NCBI GenBank assembly: GCA_009746045.1
Contig: RPFO01000029.1
Coordinates: 1 to 37,587 of the forward strand
DNA length: 37,587 nucleotides
DNA from: Mesostigma viride
Lineage: Eukaryota > Streptophyta > Mesostigmatophyceae > Mesostigmatales > Mesostigmataceae
Reading direction: 5' to 3'
Shown here: piece after piece, positions 9,301 through 20,577 of the stretch
How the letters are laid out: each line of letters begins with the position of its first letter
How positions within the stretch are numbered: the stretch's first letter is position 1
The notes under the pieces: model-generated
What the model saw: the letters and a program-made list of their open reading frames with translations, nothing else
Databases searched by the model: none
Told to the model about the DNA's origin: nothing
Position numbers and translations under genes: made by a program

Positions 9301-12300
9301 TGGCTGGCCTACGTACATGGATGGCATTTAGTAAAATGATGAGGATTCAGGCTCCCATGGTGTCATCATGGCTTGTCTACGTACATGGTTGGCATTTAGT
9401 AATTAATGATGAGGATTCAGGCTCCCATGGTGTCATCATGGCTGGCCTACGTACATGGATGTCAAGAATAGTAAATGATGAGGATTCAGGCTCCCATGGT
9501 GTCATCATGGCCCGTGTACGTACATGGATGGCATGTATGTAATTAATGATGAGGATTCAGGCTCCCATGGTGTCATCATGGCTGGCCTACGTACATGGAT
9601 GTCAAAGTAATTAATGATGAGGATTCAGGCTCCCATGGTGTCATCATGGCTGGCCTACGTACATGGATGTCTCATAAAATAAATGATGAGGATTCAGGCT
9701 CCCATGGTGTCATCATGGCTTGTCTACCTACATGTTGGCATGTATGTAATTAATGATGAGGATTCAGGCTCCCATGGTGTCATCATGGCTGGCCTACGTA
9801 CATGAATGGCATTTATGTAATTAATGATGAGGATTCAGGCTCCCATGGTGTCATCATGGCTGTCTACGTACATGGTTGGCATTTATGTAATTAATGAGGA
9901 GGATTCAGGCTCCCATGGTGTCATCATGGCTGGCCTACGTACATGGATGTCAAGGAATAGTAAATGATGAGGATTCAGGCTCCCATGGTGTCATCATGGC
10001 CCGTGTACGTACATGGATGGCATGTATGTAATTAATGATGAGGATTCAGGCTCCCATGGTGTCATCATGGCCCGTCTACGTACATGGATGTCAAAGAAAA
10101 AAAAATGATGAGGATTCAGGCTCCCATGGTGTCATCATGGCTGGCCTACGTACATGGATGTTTCATAAAAAAAATGATGAGGATTCAGGCTCCCATGGTG
10201 TCATCATGGCCCGTCTACGTACATGGTTGGCATTTATGTAATTAATGAAGAGGATTCAGGCTCCCATGGTGTCATCATGGCCCGTCTACGTACATGGATG
10301 TCAAGGAATAGTAAATGATGAGGATTCAGGCTCCCATGGGGTCATCATGGCTTGTCTACGTACATGGTTGGCATTTATGTAATTAATGAGGAGGATTCAG
10401 GCTCCATTGGTGTCATCATGGCTGGCCTACGTACATGGATGTCCAGGAATAGTAAATTATGAGGATTCAGGCTCCCATGGTGTCATCATGGCTTGTCTAC
10501 GTACATGGTTGGCATTTATGTAATTAATGATGAGGATTCAGGCTCCCATGGTGTCTCATGGCTGGCCTACGTACATGGATGGCATTTATGTATTTAATGA
10601 TGAGGATTCAGGCTCCCATGGTGTCATCATGGCTTGTCTACCTACATGGTTGGCATTTATGTAACCTGAATCCTCTCATTAAGAAAATGAAGAGGATTCA
10701 GGCTCCATTGGTGTCATCATGGCTGGCCTACGTACATGGATGTCAAGGAATAGTAAATGATGAGGATTCAGGCTCCCATGGTGTCATCATGGCCCGTCTA
10801 CGTACATGGATGTCAAGGAATAGTAAATGATGAGGATTCAGGCTCCCATGGGGTCATCATGGCTTGTCTACGTACATGGTTGGCATTTATGTAATTAACG
10901 AGGAGGATTCAGGCTCCATTGGTGTCATCATGGCTGGCCTACGTACATGGATGTCAAGGAATAGTAAATGATGAGGATTCAGGCTCCCATGGTGTCATCA
11001 TGGCTTGTCTACGTACATGGTTGGCATTTATGTAATTAATGAGGAGGATTCAGGCTCCCATGGTGTCATCATGGCCCGTCTACGTACATGGATGGCATTT
11101 ATGTAATTAATGATGAGGATTCAGGCTCCCATGGGGTCATCATGGCTTGTCTACGTACATGGTTGGCATTTATGTAATTAATGAGGAGGATTCAGGCTCC
11201 CATGGTGTCTCCATGGCTGGCCTACGTACATGGATGTCAAGGAATAGTAAATGATGAGGATTCAGGCTCCCATGGTGTCATCATGGCCTGTCTACGTACA
11301 TGGATGGCATGTATGTAATTAATGATGAGGATTCAGGCTCCCATGGTGTCATCATGGCTTGTCTACGTACATGGATGGCATGTATGTAATTAATGATGAG
11401 GATTCAGGCTCCATTGGTGTCATCATGGCTGGCCTACGTATGTACATGGATGTCAAAGAAAAAAAAAATGATGAGGATTCAGGCTCCCATGGTGTCATCA
11501 TTGCCCGTGTATGTACATGGTTGGCATTTATGTAATTAATGATGAGGATTCAGGCTCCATTGGTGTCATCATTGCCCGTGTATGTACATGGTTGGCATTT
11601 ATGTATGTAATTAATGATGAGGATTCAGGCTCCATTGGTGTCATCATGGCTGGCCTACGTATGTACATGGATGTCAAAGAAAAAAAAATGATGAGGATTC
11701 AGGCTCCCATGGTGTCATCATGGCCCGTCTACGTACATGGATGTCAAGGAATAGTAAATGATGAGGATTCAGGCTCCCATGGTGTCAGATGTCATGGCCT
11801 GTCTACGTACATGGATGGCATGTATGTAATTAATGATGAGAATTCAGGCTCCATTGGTGTCATCATGGCTGGCCTACGTATGTACATGGATGTCAAAGAA
11901 AAAAAAATGATGAGGATTCAGGCTCCCATGGTGTCATCATGGCCCGTCTACGTACATGGATGTCAAGGAATAGTAAATGATGAGGATTCAGGCTCCCATG
12001 GTGTCATCATGGCCTGTCTACGTACATGGATGGCATGTATGTATTTAATGATGAGGATTCAGGCTCCCATGGTGTCATCATGGCTGGCCTACGTACATGG
12101 ATGTCTCAGAAAAAAAATGATGAGGATTCAGGCTCCCATGGTGTCATCATGGCTGGCCTACGTACATGGATGTCAAAGAAAAAAAATGATGAGGATTCAG
12201 GCTCCCGTGGTGTCATTATGGCCCGTCTACGTGTTGTTGGCATGTATGTAATTAATGATGAGGATTCAGGCTCCCATAGTGTCATCATGGCTGGCCTACG

Positions 12301-15300
12301 TACATGGTTGGCATTTATGTAATTAATGATGAGGATTCAGGCTCCCATGGTGTCATCATTGCCCGTGTATGTACATGGTTGGCATTTATGTAATTAATGA
12401 TGAGGATTCAGGCTCCATTGGTGTCATCATGGCCCGTCTACGTACATGGACCGTGGCATTTATGTATTTAATGATGAGGATTCAGGCTCCCATGGGGTCA
12501 TTGATGATCATGGCATTTATGTATGTAATTAATGATGAGGATTCAGGCTCCATTGGTGTCATCATGGCTGGCCTACGTACATGGATGTCAAGGAATAGTA
12601 AATGATGAGGATTCAGGCTCCCATGGTGTCATCATGGCCCGTCTACGTACATGGATGTCAAGGAATAGTAAATGATGAGGATTCAGGCTCCCATGGGGTC
12701 ATCATGGCTTGTCTACGTACATGGTTGGCATTTATGTAATTAACGAGGAGGATTCAGGCTCCATTGGTGTCATCATGGCTGGCCTACGTACATGGATGTC
12801 AAGGAATAGTAAATGATGAGGATTCAGGCTCCCATGGTGTCATCATGGCTTGTCTACGTACATGGTTGGCATTTATGTAATTAATGAGGAGGATTCAGGC
12901 TCCCATGGTGTCATCATGGCCCGTCTACGTACATGGATGGCATTTATGTAATTAATGATGAGGATTCAGGCTCCCATGGGGTCATCATGGCTTGTCTACG
13001 TACATGGTTGGCATTTATGTAATTAATGAGGAGGATTCAGGCTCCCATGGTGTCTCCATGGCTGGCCTACGTACATGGATGTCAAGGAATAGTAAATGAT
13101 GAGGATTCAGGCTCCCATGGTGTCATCATGGCCTGTCTACGTACATGGATGGCATGTATGTAATTAATGATGAGGATTCAGGCTCCCATGGTGTCATCAT
13201 GGCTTGTCTACGTACATGGATGGCATGTATGTAATTAATGATGAGGATTCAGGCTCCATTGGTGTCATCATGGCTGGCCTACGTATGTACATGGATGTCA
13301 AAGAAAAAAAAAATGATGAGGATTCAGGCTCCCATGGTGTCATCATTGCCCGTGTATGTACATGGTTGGCATTTATGTAATTAATGATGAGGATTCAGGC
13401 TCCATTGGTGTCATCATTGCCCGTGTATGTACATGGTTGGCATTTATGTATGTAATTAATGATGAGGATTCAGGCTCCATTGGTGTCATCATGGCTGGCC
13501 TACGTATGTACATGGATGTCAAAGAAAAAAAATGATGAGGATTCAGGCTCCCATGGTGTCATCATGGCCCGTCTACGTACATGGATGTCAAGGAATAGTA
13601 AATGATGAGGATTCAGGCTCCCATGGTGTCAGATGTCATGGCCTGTCTACGTACATGGATGGCATGTATGTAATTAATGATGAGAATTCAGGCTCCATTG
13701 GTGTCATCATGGCTGGCCTACGTATGTACATGGATGTCAAAGAAAAAAAAATGATGAGGATTCAGGCTCCCATGGTGTCATCATGGCCCGTCTACGTACA
13801 TGGATGTCAAGGAATAGTAAATGATGAGGATTCAGGCTCCCATGGTGTCATCATGGCCTGTCTACGTACATGGATGGCATGTATGTATTTAATGATGAGG
13901 ATTCAGGCTCCCATGGTGTCATCATGGCTGGCCTACGTACATGGATGTCTCAGAAAAAAAATGATGAGGATTCAGGCTCCCATGGTGTCATCATGGCTGG
14001 CCTACGTACATGGATGTCAAAGAAAAAAAAATGATGAGGATTCAGGCTCCCGTGGTGTCATTATGGCCCGTCTACGTGTTGTTGGCATGTATGAAATTAA
14101 TGATGAGGATTCAGGCTCCCATAGTGTCATCATGGCTGGCCTACGTACATGGTTGGCATTTATGTAATTAATGATGAGGATTCAGGCTCCCATGGTGTCA
14201 TCATTGCCCGTGTATGTACATGGTTGGCATTTATGTAATTAATGATGAGGATTCAGGCTCCATTGGTGTCATCATGGCCCGTCTACGTACATGGACCGTG
14301 GCATTTATTTATTTAATGATGAGGATTCAGGCTCCCATGGGGTCATTGATGATCATGGCATTTATGTATGTAATTAATGATGAGGATTCAGGCTCCATTG
14401 GTGTCATCATGGCTGGCCTACGTATGTACATGGATGTCAAAGAAAAAAAAATGATGAGGATTCAGGCTCCCATGGTGTCATCATGGCTTGTCTACGTACA
14501 TGGTTGGCATTTATGTAATTAATGAGGAGGATTCAGGCTCCCATGGTGTCATCATGGCCCGTCTACTTACATGGATGGCATTTATGTAATTAATGATGAG
14601 GATTCAGGCTCCCATGGGGTCATCATGGCTTGTCTACGTACATGGTTGGCATTTATGTAATTAATGAGGAGGATTCAGGCTCCCATGGTGTCTCCATGGC
14701 TGGCCTACGTACATGGATGTCAAGGAATAGTAAATGATGAGGATTCAGGCTCCCATGGTGTCATCATGGCTTGTCTACCTACATGGTTGGCATTTATGTA
14801 ACCTGAATCCTCTCATTAAGAAAATGAAGAGGATTCAGGCTCCATTGGTGTCATCATGGCTGGCCTACGTACATGGATGTCAAGGAATAGTAAATGATGA
14901 GGATTCAGGCTCCCATGGTGTCATCATGGCCCGTCTACGTACATGGATGGCATTTATGTAATTAATGATGAGGATTCAGGCTCCCATGGGGTCATCATGG
15001 CTTGTCTACGTACATGGTTGGCATTTATGTAATTAATGAGGAGGATTCAGGCTCCCATGGTGTCTCCATGGCTGGCCTACGTACATGGATGTCAAGGAAT
15101 AGTAAATGATGAGGATTCAGGCTCCCGTGGTGTCATCATGGCCCGTCTACGTACATGGATGGCATTTATGTAATTAATGATGAGGATTCAGGCTCCCATG
15201 GGGTCATCATGGCTTGTCTACGTACATGGTTGGCATTTATGTAATTAATGAGGAGGATTCAGGCTCCCATGGTGTCTCCATGGCTGGCCTACGTACATGG

Positions 15301-15456
15301 ATGTCAAGGAATAGTAAATGATGAGGATTCAGGCTCCCATGGTGTCATCATGGCCTGTCTACGTACATGGATGGCATGTATGTAATTAATGATGAGGATT
15401 CAGGCTCCCATGGTGTCATCATGGCTTGTCTACGTACATGGTTGGCATTTATGTAA
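6316..15456 (+). repeat. Satellite array of about 70-bp monomers, left part of the forward block
   Basis: Head-to-tail monomers consist of a conserved core of about 54 bp (ATGATGAGGATTCAGGCTCC, CATGGTGTCATCATGGC, CTACGTACATGG) and a tail of about 16 bp from a small set of classes (TTGGCATTTATGTAATTA, ATGGCATGTATGTAATTA, ATGTCAAGGAATAGTAA, ATGTCAAAGAAAAAAA, ATGTCTCATAAAATAA, ATGTCTCAGAAAAAA). Multi-monomer blocks recur: the sequence around 7254-9250 repeats about 2,780 bp later, and parts recur again about 1,845 bp after that. Open frames of up to about 250 codons are repeat artefacts, because monomers are 69-71 bp and mutually near-identical. Confidence 0.97.
7885..7922. repeat. Hairpin-forming variant monomer junction (one of five copies)
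   Basis: CCTGAATCCTCT and AGAGGATTCAGG form 12-bp perfect inverted arms around a 14-nt loop (CATTAAGAAAATGA). This is a small local inversion of the monomer start inside the forward array. The same 38-nt structure recurs at 10665-10702, 14802-14839, 21704-21741 and 26048-26085, so it was amplified with the higher-order blocks. Confidence 0.9.
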
Positions 15457-15653
15457 ATCCATTTCTGGCCTTGCCTTGCTTTGCATGCATCACCACAAAA
15501 CATCAAATTTATTACAATATGTGTGCTAGCTCTATACGGTGGAATAACACAGACATGTCTACCAGATGGCAACACGGCCATCTGTATGCTAGGGTGAGCA
15601 CACTATGTGAATGTGCAGGGCCAGCCCACAGCAGCTGTGCCCCTGCTCTACCC
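15457..15653. repeat. Split direct repeat A, copy 1 (outer)
   Basis: The 197 bp starting ATCCATTTCTGGCCTTGCC are identical to 15887-16083. In coding orientation this is the extreme 3' end of the YR element. The left junction with the satellite is TATGT-AA-ATCC. Confidence 0.95.
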
Positions 15654-15677
15654 CTTTTGCCAGGGTGGGCGGGTGGG

Positions 15678-15884
15678 AGGCAAAAGAAAACAACCTGCTT
15701 CCCTAGAATGGAAGCCCACCCTTTATAGCAACCACCTCTCCAGCCAACCCCTACCTGGGTGGCTGGGGTACGGGTGCCAGCACAAAAAAATATTTTTTCT
15801 AAAATTATTTTTTCTTTTGGTGCTATACGGCGTTGCATTCTCCGCTCAGCAGGTTAGTCATAGATAAAATGAGCATAGCTCACC
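15678..15884. repeat. Split direct repeat B, copy 1 (internal)
   Basis: About 207 bp starting AGGCAAAAGAAAACAACC are repeated at 20578-20783 with a single difference (seven versus six A's before TATTTTTTC). B1 directly abuts A2 at CACC-AA-ATCC. This is the junction expected of a circular intermediate and differs from both outer junctions. A short spacer (15654-15677) separates A1 from B1. Confidence 0.95.
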
Positions 15885-15886
15885 AA

Positions 15887-16083
15887 ATCCATTTCTGGCC
15901 TTGCCTTGCTTTGCATGCATCACCACAAAACATCAAATTTATTACAATATGTGTGCTAGCTCTATACGGTGGAATAACACAGACATGTCTACCAGATGGC
16001 AACACGGCCATCTGTATGCTAGGGTGAGCACACTATGTGAATGTGCAGGGCCAGCCCACAGCAGCTGTGCCCCTGCTCTACCC
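15887..16083. repeat. Split direct repeat A, copy 2 (internal)
   Basis: This is identical to 15457-15653. It lies just downstream of pol in coding orientation. The 195 bp between it and the pol stop codon form a short 3' untranslated stretch that includes a minus-strand TGTAA at 16096-16092. Confidence 0.95.
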
Positions 16084-16278
16084 ACATCTCCTTACATGGC
16101 TAACAGCCGAAAATACGTAGGACATGCAAAAAAGAAAACTTAAACTACCTAGCTATGGGGGTACTTTGTCCCAACCCAGGTTCACCCTCGGGTTAGTTAA
16201 ACCATTTCCCCCCTGACCTCCCACACAAGGGTGAGGTCAGTTGATAGCTAAAAGACGAGAGGTAAAAACAGGAGGACG

Positions 16279-19209
16279 TCAAAACTCGACGCCACCGAAG
16301 TGGCGCCGGAAAGCCGCTGGGTCAAAACCCAGGGCCTGAGCCCAGAGGGCGGGTGGGATGTCGCGCCCCAGGAGGCTGCGGTGGAGGCCAATGTAGCGCG
16401 TGACCGAGAGGGCCGAAGCCCACCGGCCGCGCAGCTGGATGGCCTCCGGCGACTCGCCAGCGATGGCGTCGTGCGTCGCCCCCCCATGCCGGAGGCTGTG
16501 AAAAGAAAACATCCCTGGGATGCTCATGCGGGCCTGCACAGCCTCCCACTGCTGCCTAGCCTGGCTGTACGTTAAGCCTCGAAAGAGGAGTGCATCCGGG
16601 GGCTGGCCAGCCGTCAGACGTCGCAGGAGCCACAAAGAAAGTGGATCCCGGACGAGGACGTGCTGGGCCGCCCCCTGCGCAGTTTTGGGGTTGCGCAGCA
16701 CAAGGGCACCGACCATGGGCCCTGGCTCGAGAAGGGGGTGGCCGGGATGAGCCACATCCCGAACCCGCAGCCCTAGCGCCTCGCTAATGCGTAAATACTG
16801 CTGGAAAGCAATAATAATCAACGCACTCAAATGCACCTGTCGACGTGAAACTAGCAACAGGGCAGTGAAATAGCAAAGGCGCCAGGGCATAGGCGGAGGG
16901 CTGACAGCCGGAACAAGCCGCTGCCAACCTGCTAGCAGGCGGTCCGCCAGTACCCAATTCCGAACAATGTCGGGGTAGTACAGGTGCAGACAGGCCTTGG
17001 CATGCTGGCATAAGGTACGCCCCCGCCCGCCTCTGGCATGGTAGACAGCAGAAATCCACTCACAGAAAATGGCTTCGGCGTCAGCTGGGTCGACAGGGCC
17101 AGGTGGCGCCCACGCCACGTAGACAGCCGCCGCACGTCGGTACGCTGGCAAGGTAGACACAGGGTTGACTGTGCCCTCCAAAAGTGCCAAGTCCCGAGGG
17201 CGTCGCGCCCCCTCAGGCCCAGGGTTGGGATGCACGTCACCACACCGGGTCAAGTCAGGAACCCAAGCGCCACGCCGACTGGCCTTGTCAGCTGGGTTGT
17301 GGTCGGTAGCCACCCAGACCCAGTGGCTCTGCATGTCGCCAGCCAGTGACAGAGCGCAGTAGCGTCGAACCAGCTGGTTGAGACGGTAGGAAGACGACCG
17401 CCCTCTGACAAACGCCCCCACCACAGCACTGGAGTCTACGAGCCGGACGACTCGCTTACCCCGACACGCCTTGGTCCGGCACGACCACTCGACCCCCTGT
17501 GTCGCAGCAATCGCCTCCTTGACGTTGATGTGGTTAGGCTGCCCCCGCCACCGGTAGGACAGTGCCGTACGCCAGTGGCCACTATCCAGCAGGCTGTAGT
17601 CCCCCTCCTCCATGCGCTCCAGGTCCCAGTCCTCCCCAGACGTTAAAGCTGTCGTCCGCCACCCCCGCGCTTCGCGCCGGGTCGCCAGCCGGGCACAATC
17701 GGCCCCAGGCAGGTCCCTGTAGACCACCCCACCGCCGGAGCCGCTCGCATCACTTGCGACGACCCGGTCAGAAAGGGGCCGGGCCCTGGCCGCCCTCAAA
17801 AAGGGGGCCAGGTCGATCGCCGCCTGAAGCTCCTGGCGGGCCCCCGCAGGGAGGCGCCAGCGGCGCCCAGGCAGGGAGGCATTCATGGCTGCTAGCAGCC
17901 GGTACGTCTCAGACCACACCGAAAGCATGGGGCGGCACAGCAGATGCATCCACACCCACTTCCCAAGCACAGAACTAAGTTCGCGGTAGTATGTAAACCC
18001 GCGATCTAAGATTCTATGAGTAGCGGCGATAACTGCCACCACACGCTCAGGAACAGGCACCACGTCACCATCCCTTTGGTGAATGACCCCCACCGCCTGC
18101 ACACCAGTCTGCTCTGCTGTCGCCCGTACCACCTTGTCAGACTTCTGCACCAGCCCAACAGCGGCGTAGGCAGCCTGAACACGATCTAGCTGCTGATTCA
18201 CCCCATCCACCGACGCACAGTGGGTGAAATGGAGGTCATCGATCGTCACAGCATGCATACCTTCCAGATCCTGCCGAGATTCGAAGCACGGCGAGGGCGC
18301 CAAGGGCGCAGCAGGGTCCTCCTCCAGCCTCAGCCGGACGGTCTCCCCCGCCTCGTTGGCCTCCGCCACCAGGATCAGCGCGGACATGTTGATGCTCAGC
18401 CCACGACTAGCCTCCAACGGCGGCTTGGGGCCACAGCGGTACAACACAGACTGATGCACACACTGGGCCACCGCGACGGCCAGCTTGTTGCCCATTGGCC
18501 AGCACAACATCCACGGCCACACCTTCCGACGAGCCCCACTCAGGCCCACCAGATCCGACCACACCGGCATCCACGCACAGTACCGCCGCATCCAAACTGG
18601 CAGGCGGAGTCTGTTGTAGTACGAATCCAAATCTGATACGCCCCCAAAAACATCCTCCCCAGCGCGCGTGGGCAAATCGCAAATCACGCCAAGGTGTGGT
18701 AAAAAAGCGGGCATAGGATCAGGTAGTGGCATGTTGCCACGCCGGTTGTCCACAATCAGCCGTATACGGCCGTCGGGCTTTCCGACCCCAAAAGTACCGT
18801 TCACCATAGGCGGCTCCTCCTCAAAAAATCCACCCAAAATCCCCCTCTCCACACACACCGTGCAAACCCGCGCGAACTCCTCCATGCTACACCCCCGCGA
18901 GATCCGCATCGACTTCTGCAAGATCCGCTCTGCTGGGCTCAGCGTCCGTACCATCCTACTCTCATCATTCAAAATTGCTCCCCAAGAGGGGGGTAGTAAG
19001 TTCAGCACATCCACTTGGCCACCTTCCCCCGGACCAGGCAAAGCCAAGCGTGCGGCCACTAACGGTTCGTAAGGGGCTCCTTCAGCATATTCACCCCCAT
19101 CCACTACAGATCCTGCCATTGCCGCTACGGAACCACCGTTCCGGCGGACAAAGGACCTGCAAGCATCATCGATCCCATCTAGGGCCGCCTGCTGCAGAGG
19201 CCCGGGCAC
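16279..19209 (-). CDS. Pol of YR retrotransposon: reverse transcriptase, RNase H, tyrosine recombinase
   Basis: This 976-codon frame copies element RNA into DNA and recombines it into the genome. Visible parts, numbered from 19209: RT about 95-400, with RIRLIVDNRRGN, motif A SDLDSYY (192-198), PMGNKLAVAVAQ (238-249), the catalytic TIDDLHF (D324, D325) and LVQKSDK; RNase H with D487 (VASDAS), E565, D592 and DHNPADKAS (636-644); a 2A-like GDVHPNPGP (657-665); a tyrosine recombinase with R807 (YLRISEALGL), H904 and R907 (FHSLRHGGAT), W930 and nucleophile Y939 (VTRYIG). All core catalytic residues are present. There is no ATG at 19209 (the codon is GTG). The frame is open back to a stop at 19267-19269, and its first ATG is at 19119. 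A likelier start, ATG at 19313 in another frame, is separated by a 12-base homopolymer (19240-19251). Gag ends about 90 nt upstream of that ATG. Confidence 0.93.
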   Translation of the reverse strand: MPGPLQQAALDGIDDACRSFVRRNGGSVAAMAGSVVDGGEYAEGAPYEPLVAARLALPGPGEGGQVDVLNLLPPSWGAILNDESRMVRTLSPAERILQKSMRISRGCSMEEFARVCTVCVERGILGGFFEEEPPMVNGTFGVGKPDGRIRLIVDNRRGNMPLPDPMPAFLPHLGVICDLPTRAGEDVFGGVSDLDSYYNRLRLPVWMRRYCAWMPVWSDLVGLSGARRKVWPWMLCWPMGNKLAVAVAQCVHQSVLYRCGPKPPLEASRGLSINMSALILVAEANEAGETVRLRLEEDPAAPLAPSPCFESRQDLEGMHAVTIDDLHFTHCASVDGVNQQLDRVQAAYAAVGLVQKSDKVVRATAEQTGVQAVGVIHQRDGDVVPVPERVVAVIAATHRILDRGFTYYRELSSVLGKWVWMHLLCRPMLSVWSETYRLLAAMNASLPGRRWRLPAGARQELQAAIDLAPFLRAARARPLSDRVVASDASGSGGGVVYRDLPGADCARLATRREARGWRTTALTSGEDWDLERMEEGDYSLLDSGHWRTALSYRWRGQPNHINVKEAIAATQGVEWSCRTKACRGKRVVRLVDSSAVVGAFVRGRSSSYRLNQLVRRYCALSLAGDMQSHWVWVATDHNPADKASRRGAWVPDLTRCGDVHPNPGPEGARRPRDLALLEGTVNPVSTLPAYRRAAAVYVAWAPPGPVDPADAEAIFCEWISAVYHARGGRGRTLCQHAKACLHLYYPDIVRNWVLADRLLAGWQRLVPAVSPPPMPWRLCYFTALLLVSRRQVHLSALIIIAFQQYLRISEALGLRVRDVAHPGHPLLEPGPMVGALVLRNPKTAQGAAQHVLVRDPLSLWLLRRLTAGQPPDALLFRGLTYSQARQQWEAVQARMSIPGMFSFHSLRHGGATHDAIAGESPEAIQLRGRWASALSVTRYIGLHRSLLGRDIPPALWAQALGFDPAAFRRHFGGVEF
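17215..17241 (-). other. 2A-like motif GDVHPNPGP inside Pol
   Basis: The nine residues lie between RNase H and the recombinase domain. The canonical ribosome-skipping motif is D-(V/I)-E-x-N-P-G-P. Here Glu is replaced by His, a variant also remembered from other retroelement proteins. If active, it would release the YR domain as a separate protein. Activity is not evident from sequence. Confidence 0.6.
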
Positions 19210-19239
19210 ACGGGCTGAATCTACAGCAGGCGGGTCTCG

Positions 19240-19251
19240 CCCCCCCCCCCC
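19240..19251 (-). other. G12 homopolymer at the pol frame break
   Basis: On the coding strand this is a run of twelve G's. The ATG-initiated frame from 19313 runs into it as Trp-Met-Gly-Gly-Gly-Gly and then stops at 19221, while the conserved pol frame continues on the other side. A length change in the run, or slippage on it, would connect the two. This could be an assembly error, an inactivating mutation or a programmed shift. Confidence 0.6.
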
Positions 19252-19405
19252 ATCCAGTTTAACGCCCTAACCGTCTGACAGGCTAGTGTGCGAGCATTAA
19301 AAGCCCGACTCATCCTATCGCGCCTACGGCCTGAGCGTACCTGCTGCCACCAGTCACGAGGTGGCAGGGGTGCTGGAAGAGGTAGTGGAAGAAGGCACCG
19401 CTCCC

Positions 19406-20509
19406 TCACTTGTTGTTGTTGGACGGGCCGCCCTGCCCCTTCTTGCCGGGACCCTGCTCCAGCTTGTGCTGCAGCTTCCCCATGCTCATCGCCGCCCGCA
19501 CCGCCGGAGACGCCAGCATTGCTCCACCCTCCTGGAATGGCAGCATTGCCGACGGCGTCCCCTTCCAACCCGTCGACCCCACATCCACCAGCTGGCATGC
19601 CGTGATCAGCTTTGCCAGGTACTCGGCTGCTGCCAGCTCCAGAATTACTTCGGAGCGTGGCGTGGCCCAGTAGCCAAATTCTGTCACCATCGTGTCCAGA
19701 ATTCCTGCCATCTGCAGGAGCAGCATCCGCCTCTCCCCGCTGGCTGAGCTGCCGTGCATCGTCAGCATTAACGATGCACGGATGGACTTCCCCCCCACGC
19801 TCTCCGCGTAGTCCAGCATTCCCGGCAGCACCGCCTCCAGCATGTTGCTCACCAGCACCGGCACTGCATGCCCACTCAGCGCCACCCCCTTCGTGCGCGC
19901 CAGCCTGCCAGCAGCCGTCGCTGCGGCTGGGCTTGCAGCTGCTGGAGTCTTTGCCTGGTCCAGCAGCTTCGACATAGCCGATATTAGGTCGCCAATATCT
20001 CCGCCAGTGCGGGCGTTGCCCGGCCGGGATGGAAGCCCTCCAGCTGGCGTTGCATAGCCCGTCTCGGTCCCCAGCAGCCGACCTAGGTTTCGGTCCAGGT
20101 CCGCCACAGCCTGGTCGATCGCCCCAGGAGCGCCATCGTCCTCCCCAGCGCCCGCTCCACCATGCCCCGCCCCTCCGCTTCCACCTGCCGAAGGGGGAAC
20201 ACCCCCCGTTCCCACCGCACCTGCTGACACTGGTGGGTCCGGCTCTGCAATAGCCTCCCCCAGTTGCGCTGCTAGCACATCGGCCAGGGCCTCCTCCCCA
20301 TCCCAGTCGCTGACAAACCCCCGTTCCTCCAGGACGTCCATGACGTTCTTGGCACGCCCCGGAGTGAGCTTCTGGATCCGCTCTAGCCAGTTCCCCTCCC
20401 CTAGGATCTTCTGAACCGCAGTGGCGGCCTCCTTTGGGGTGCATCCCTCCTTGGCTGCTTGCTTGAGTTTCGCTAGGAAATTCCGGTCTGGGGCTGTCAC
20501 TGTGGACAT
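19406..20509 (-). CDS. gag: Gag-like protein of the YR retrotransposon
   Basis: This 367-codon frame starts with ATG at 20509, about 70 nt inside repeat B2 in coding orientation, and ends TGA at 19406. It is called gag from its position as the first gene of the element; the primary sequence gives no recognisable domain. The N-terminal 100 residues are charged and helix-prone (KLKQAAKEG, LTPGRAKNVMDVLEERG). A Gly/Ala-rich acidic linker follows at about 90-150, then a predicted helical region, and the C-terminus is basic and Asn-rich (PGKKGQGGPSNNNK). There is no CCHC zinc knuckle. The overlapping frame 20444-19221 is open mainly because of high GC. Function as a particle or RNA-binding protein is inferred from family organisation. 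Confidence 0.75.
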   Translation of the reverse strand: MSTVTAPDRNFLAKLKQAAKEGCTPKEAATAVQKILGEGNWLERIQKLTPGRAKNVMDVLEERGFVSDWDGEEALADVLAAQLGEAIAEPDPPVSAGAVGTGGVPPSAGGSGGAGHGGAGAGEDDGAPGAIDQAVADLDRNLGRLLGTETGYATPAGGLPSRPGNARTGGDIGDLISAMSKLLDQAKTPAAASPAAATAAGRLARTKGVALSGHAVPVLVSNMLEAVLPGMLDYAESVGGKSIRASLMLTMHGSSASGERRMLLLQMAGILDTMVTEFGYWATPRSEVILELAAAEYLAKLITACQLVDVGSTGWKGTPSAMLPFQEGGAMLASPAVRAAMSMGKLQHKLEQGPGKKGQGGPSNNNK

Positions 20510-20577
20510 GGTAGGTTATACTGCTTGATGTGTTATCTTGCGTTTTGTTTTTTGTGTTGTGGTCACGTGAGGTTCTC

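Noticed and set aside
19221-20444. 407-codon frame overlapping gag on the same strand
   Set aside because: It is Gly/Arg/Ala-rich, as expected of an alternative frame in GC-rich sequence, and has no domain. Only its last 30 codons (from ATG 19313) are of possible interest as a pol start.
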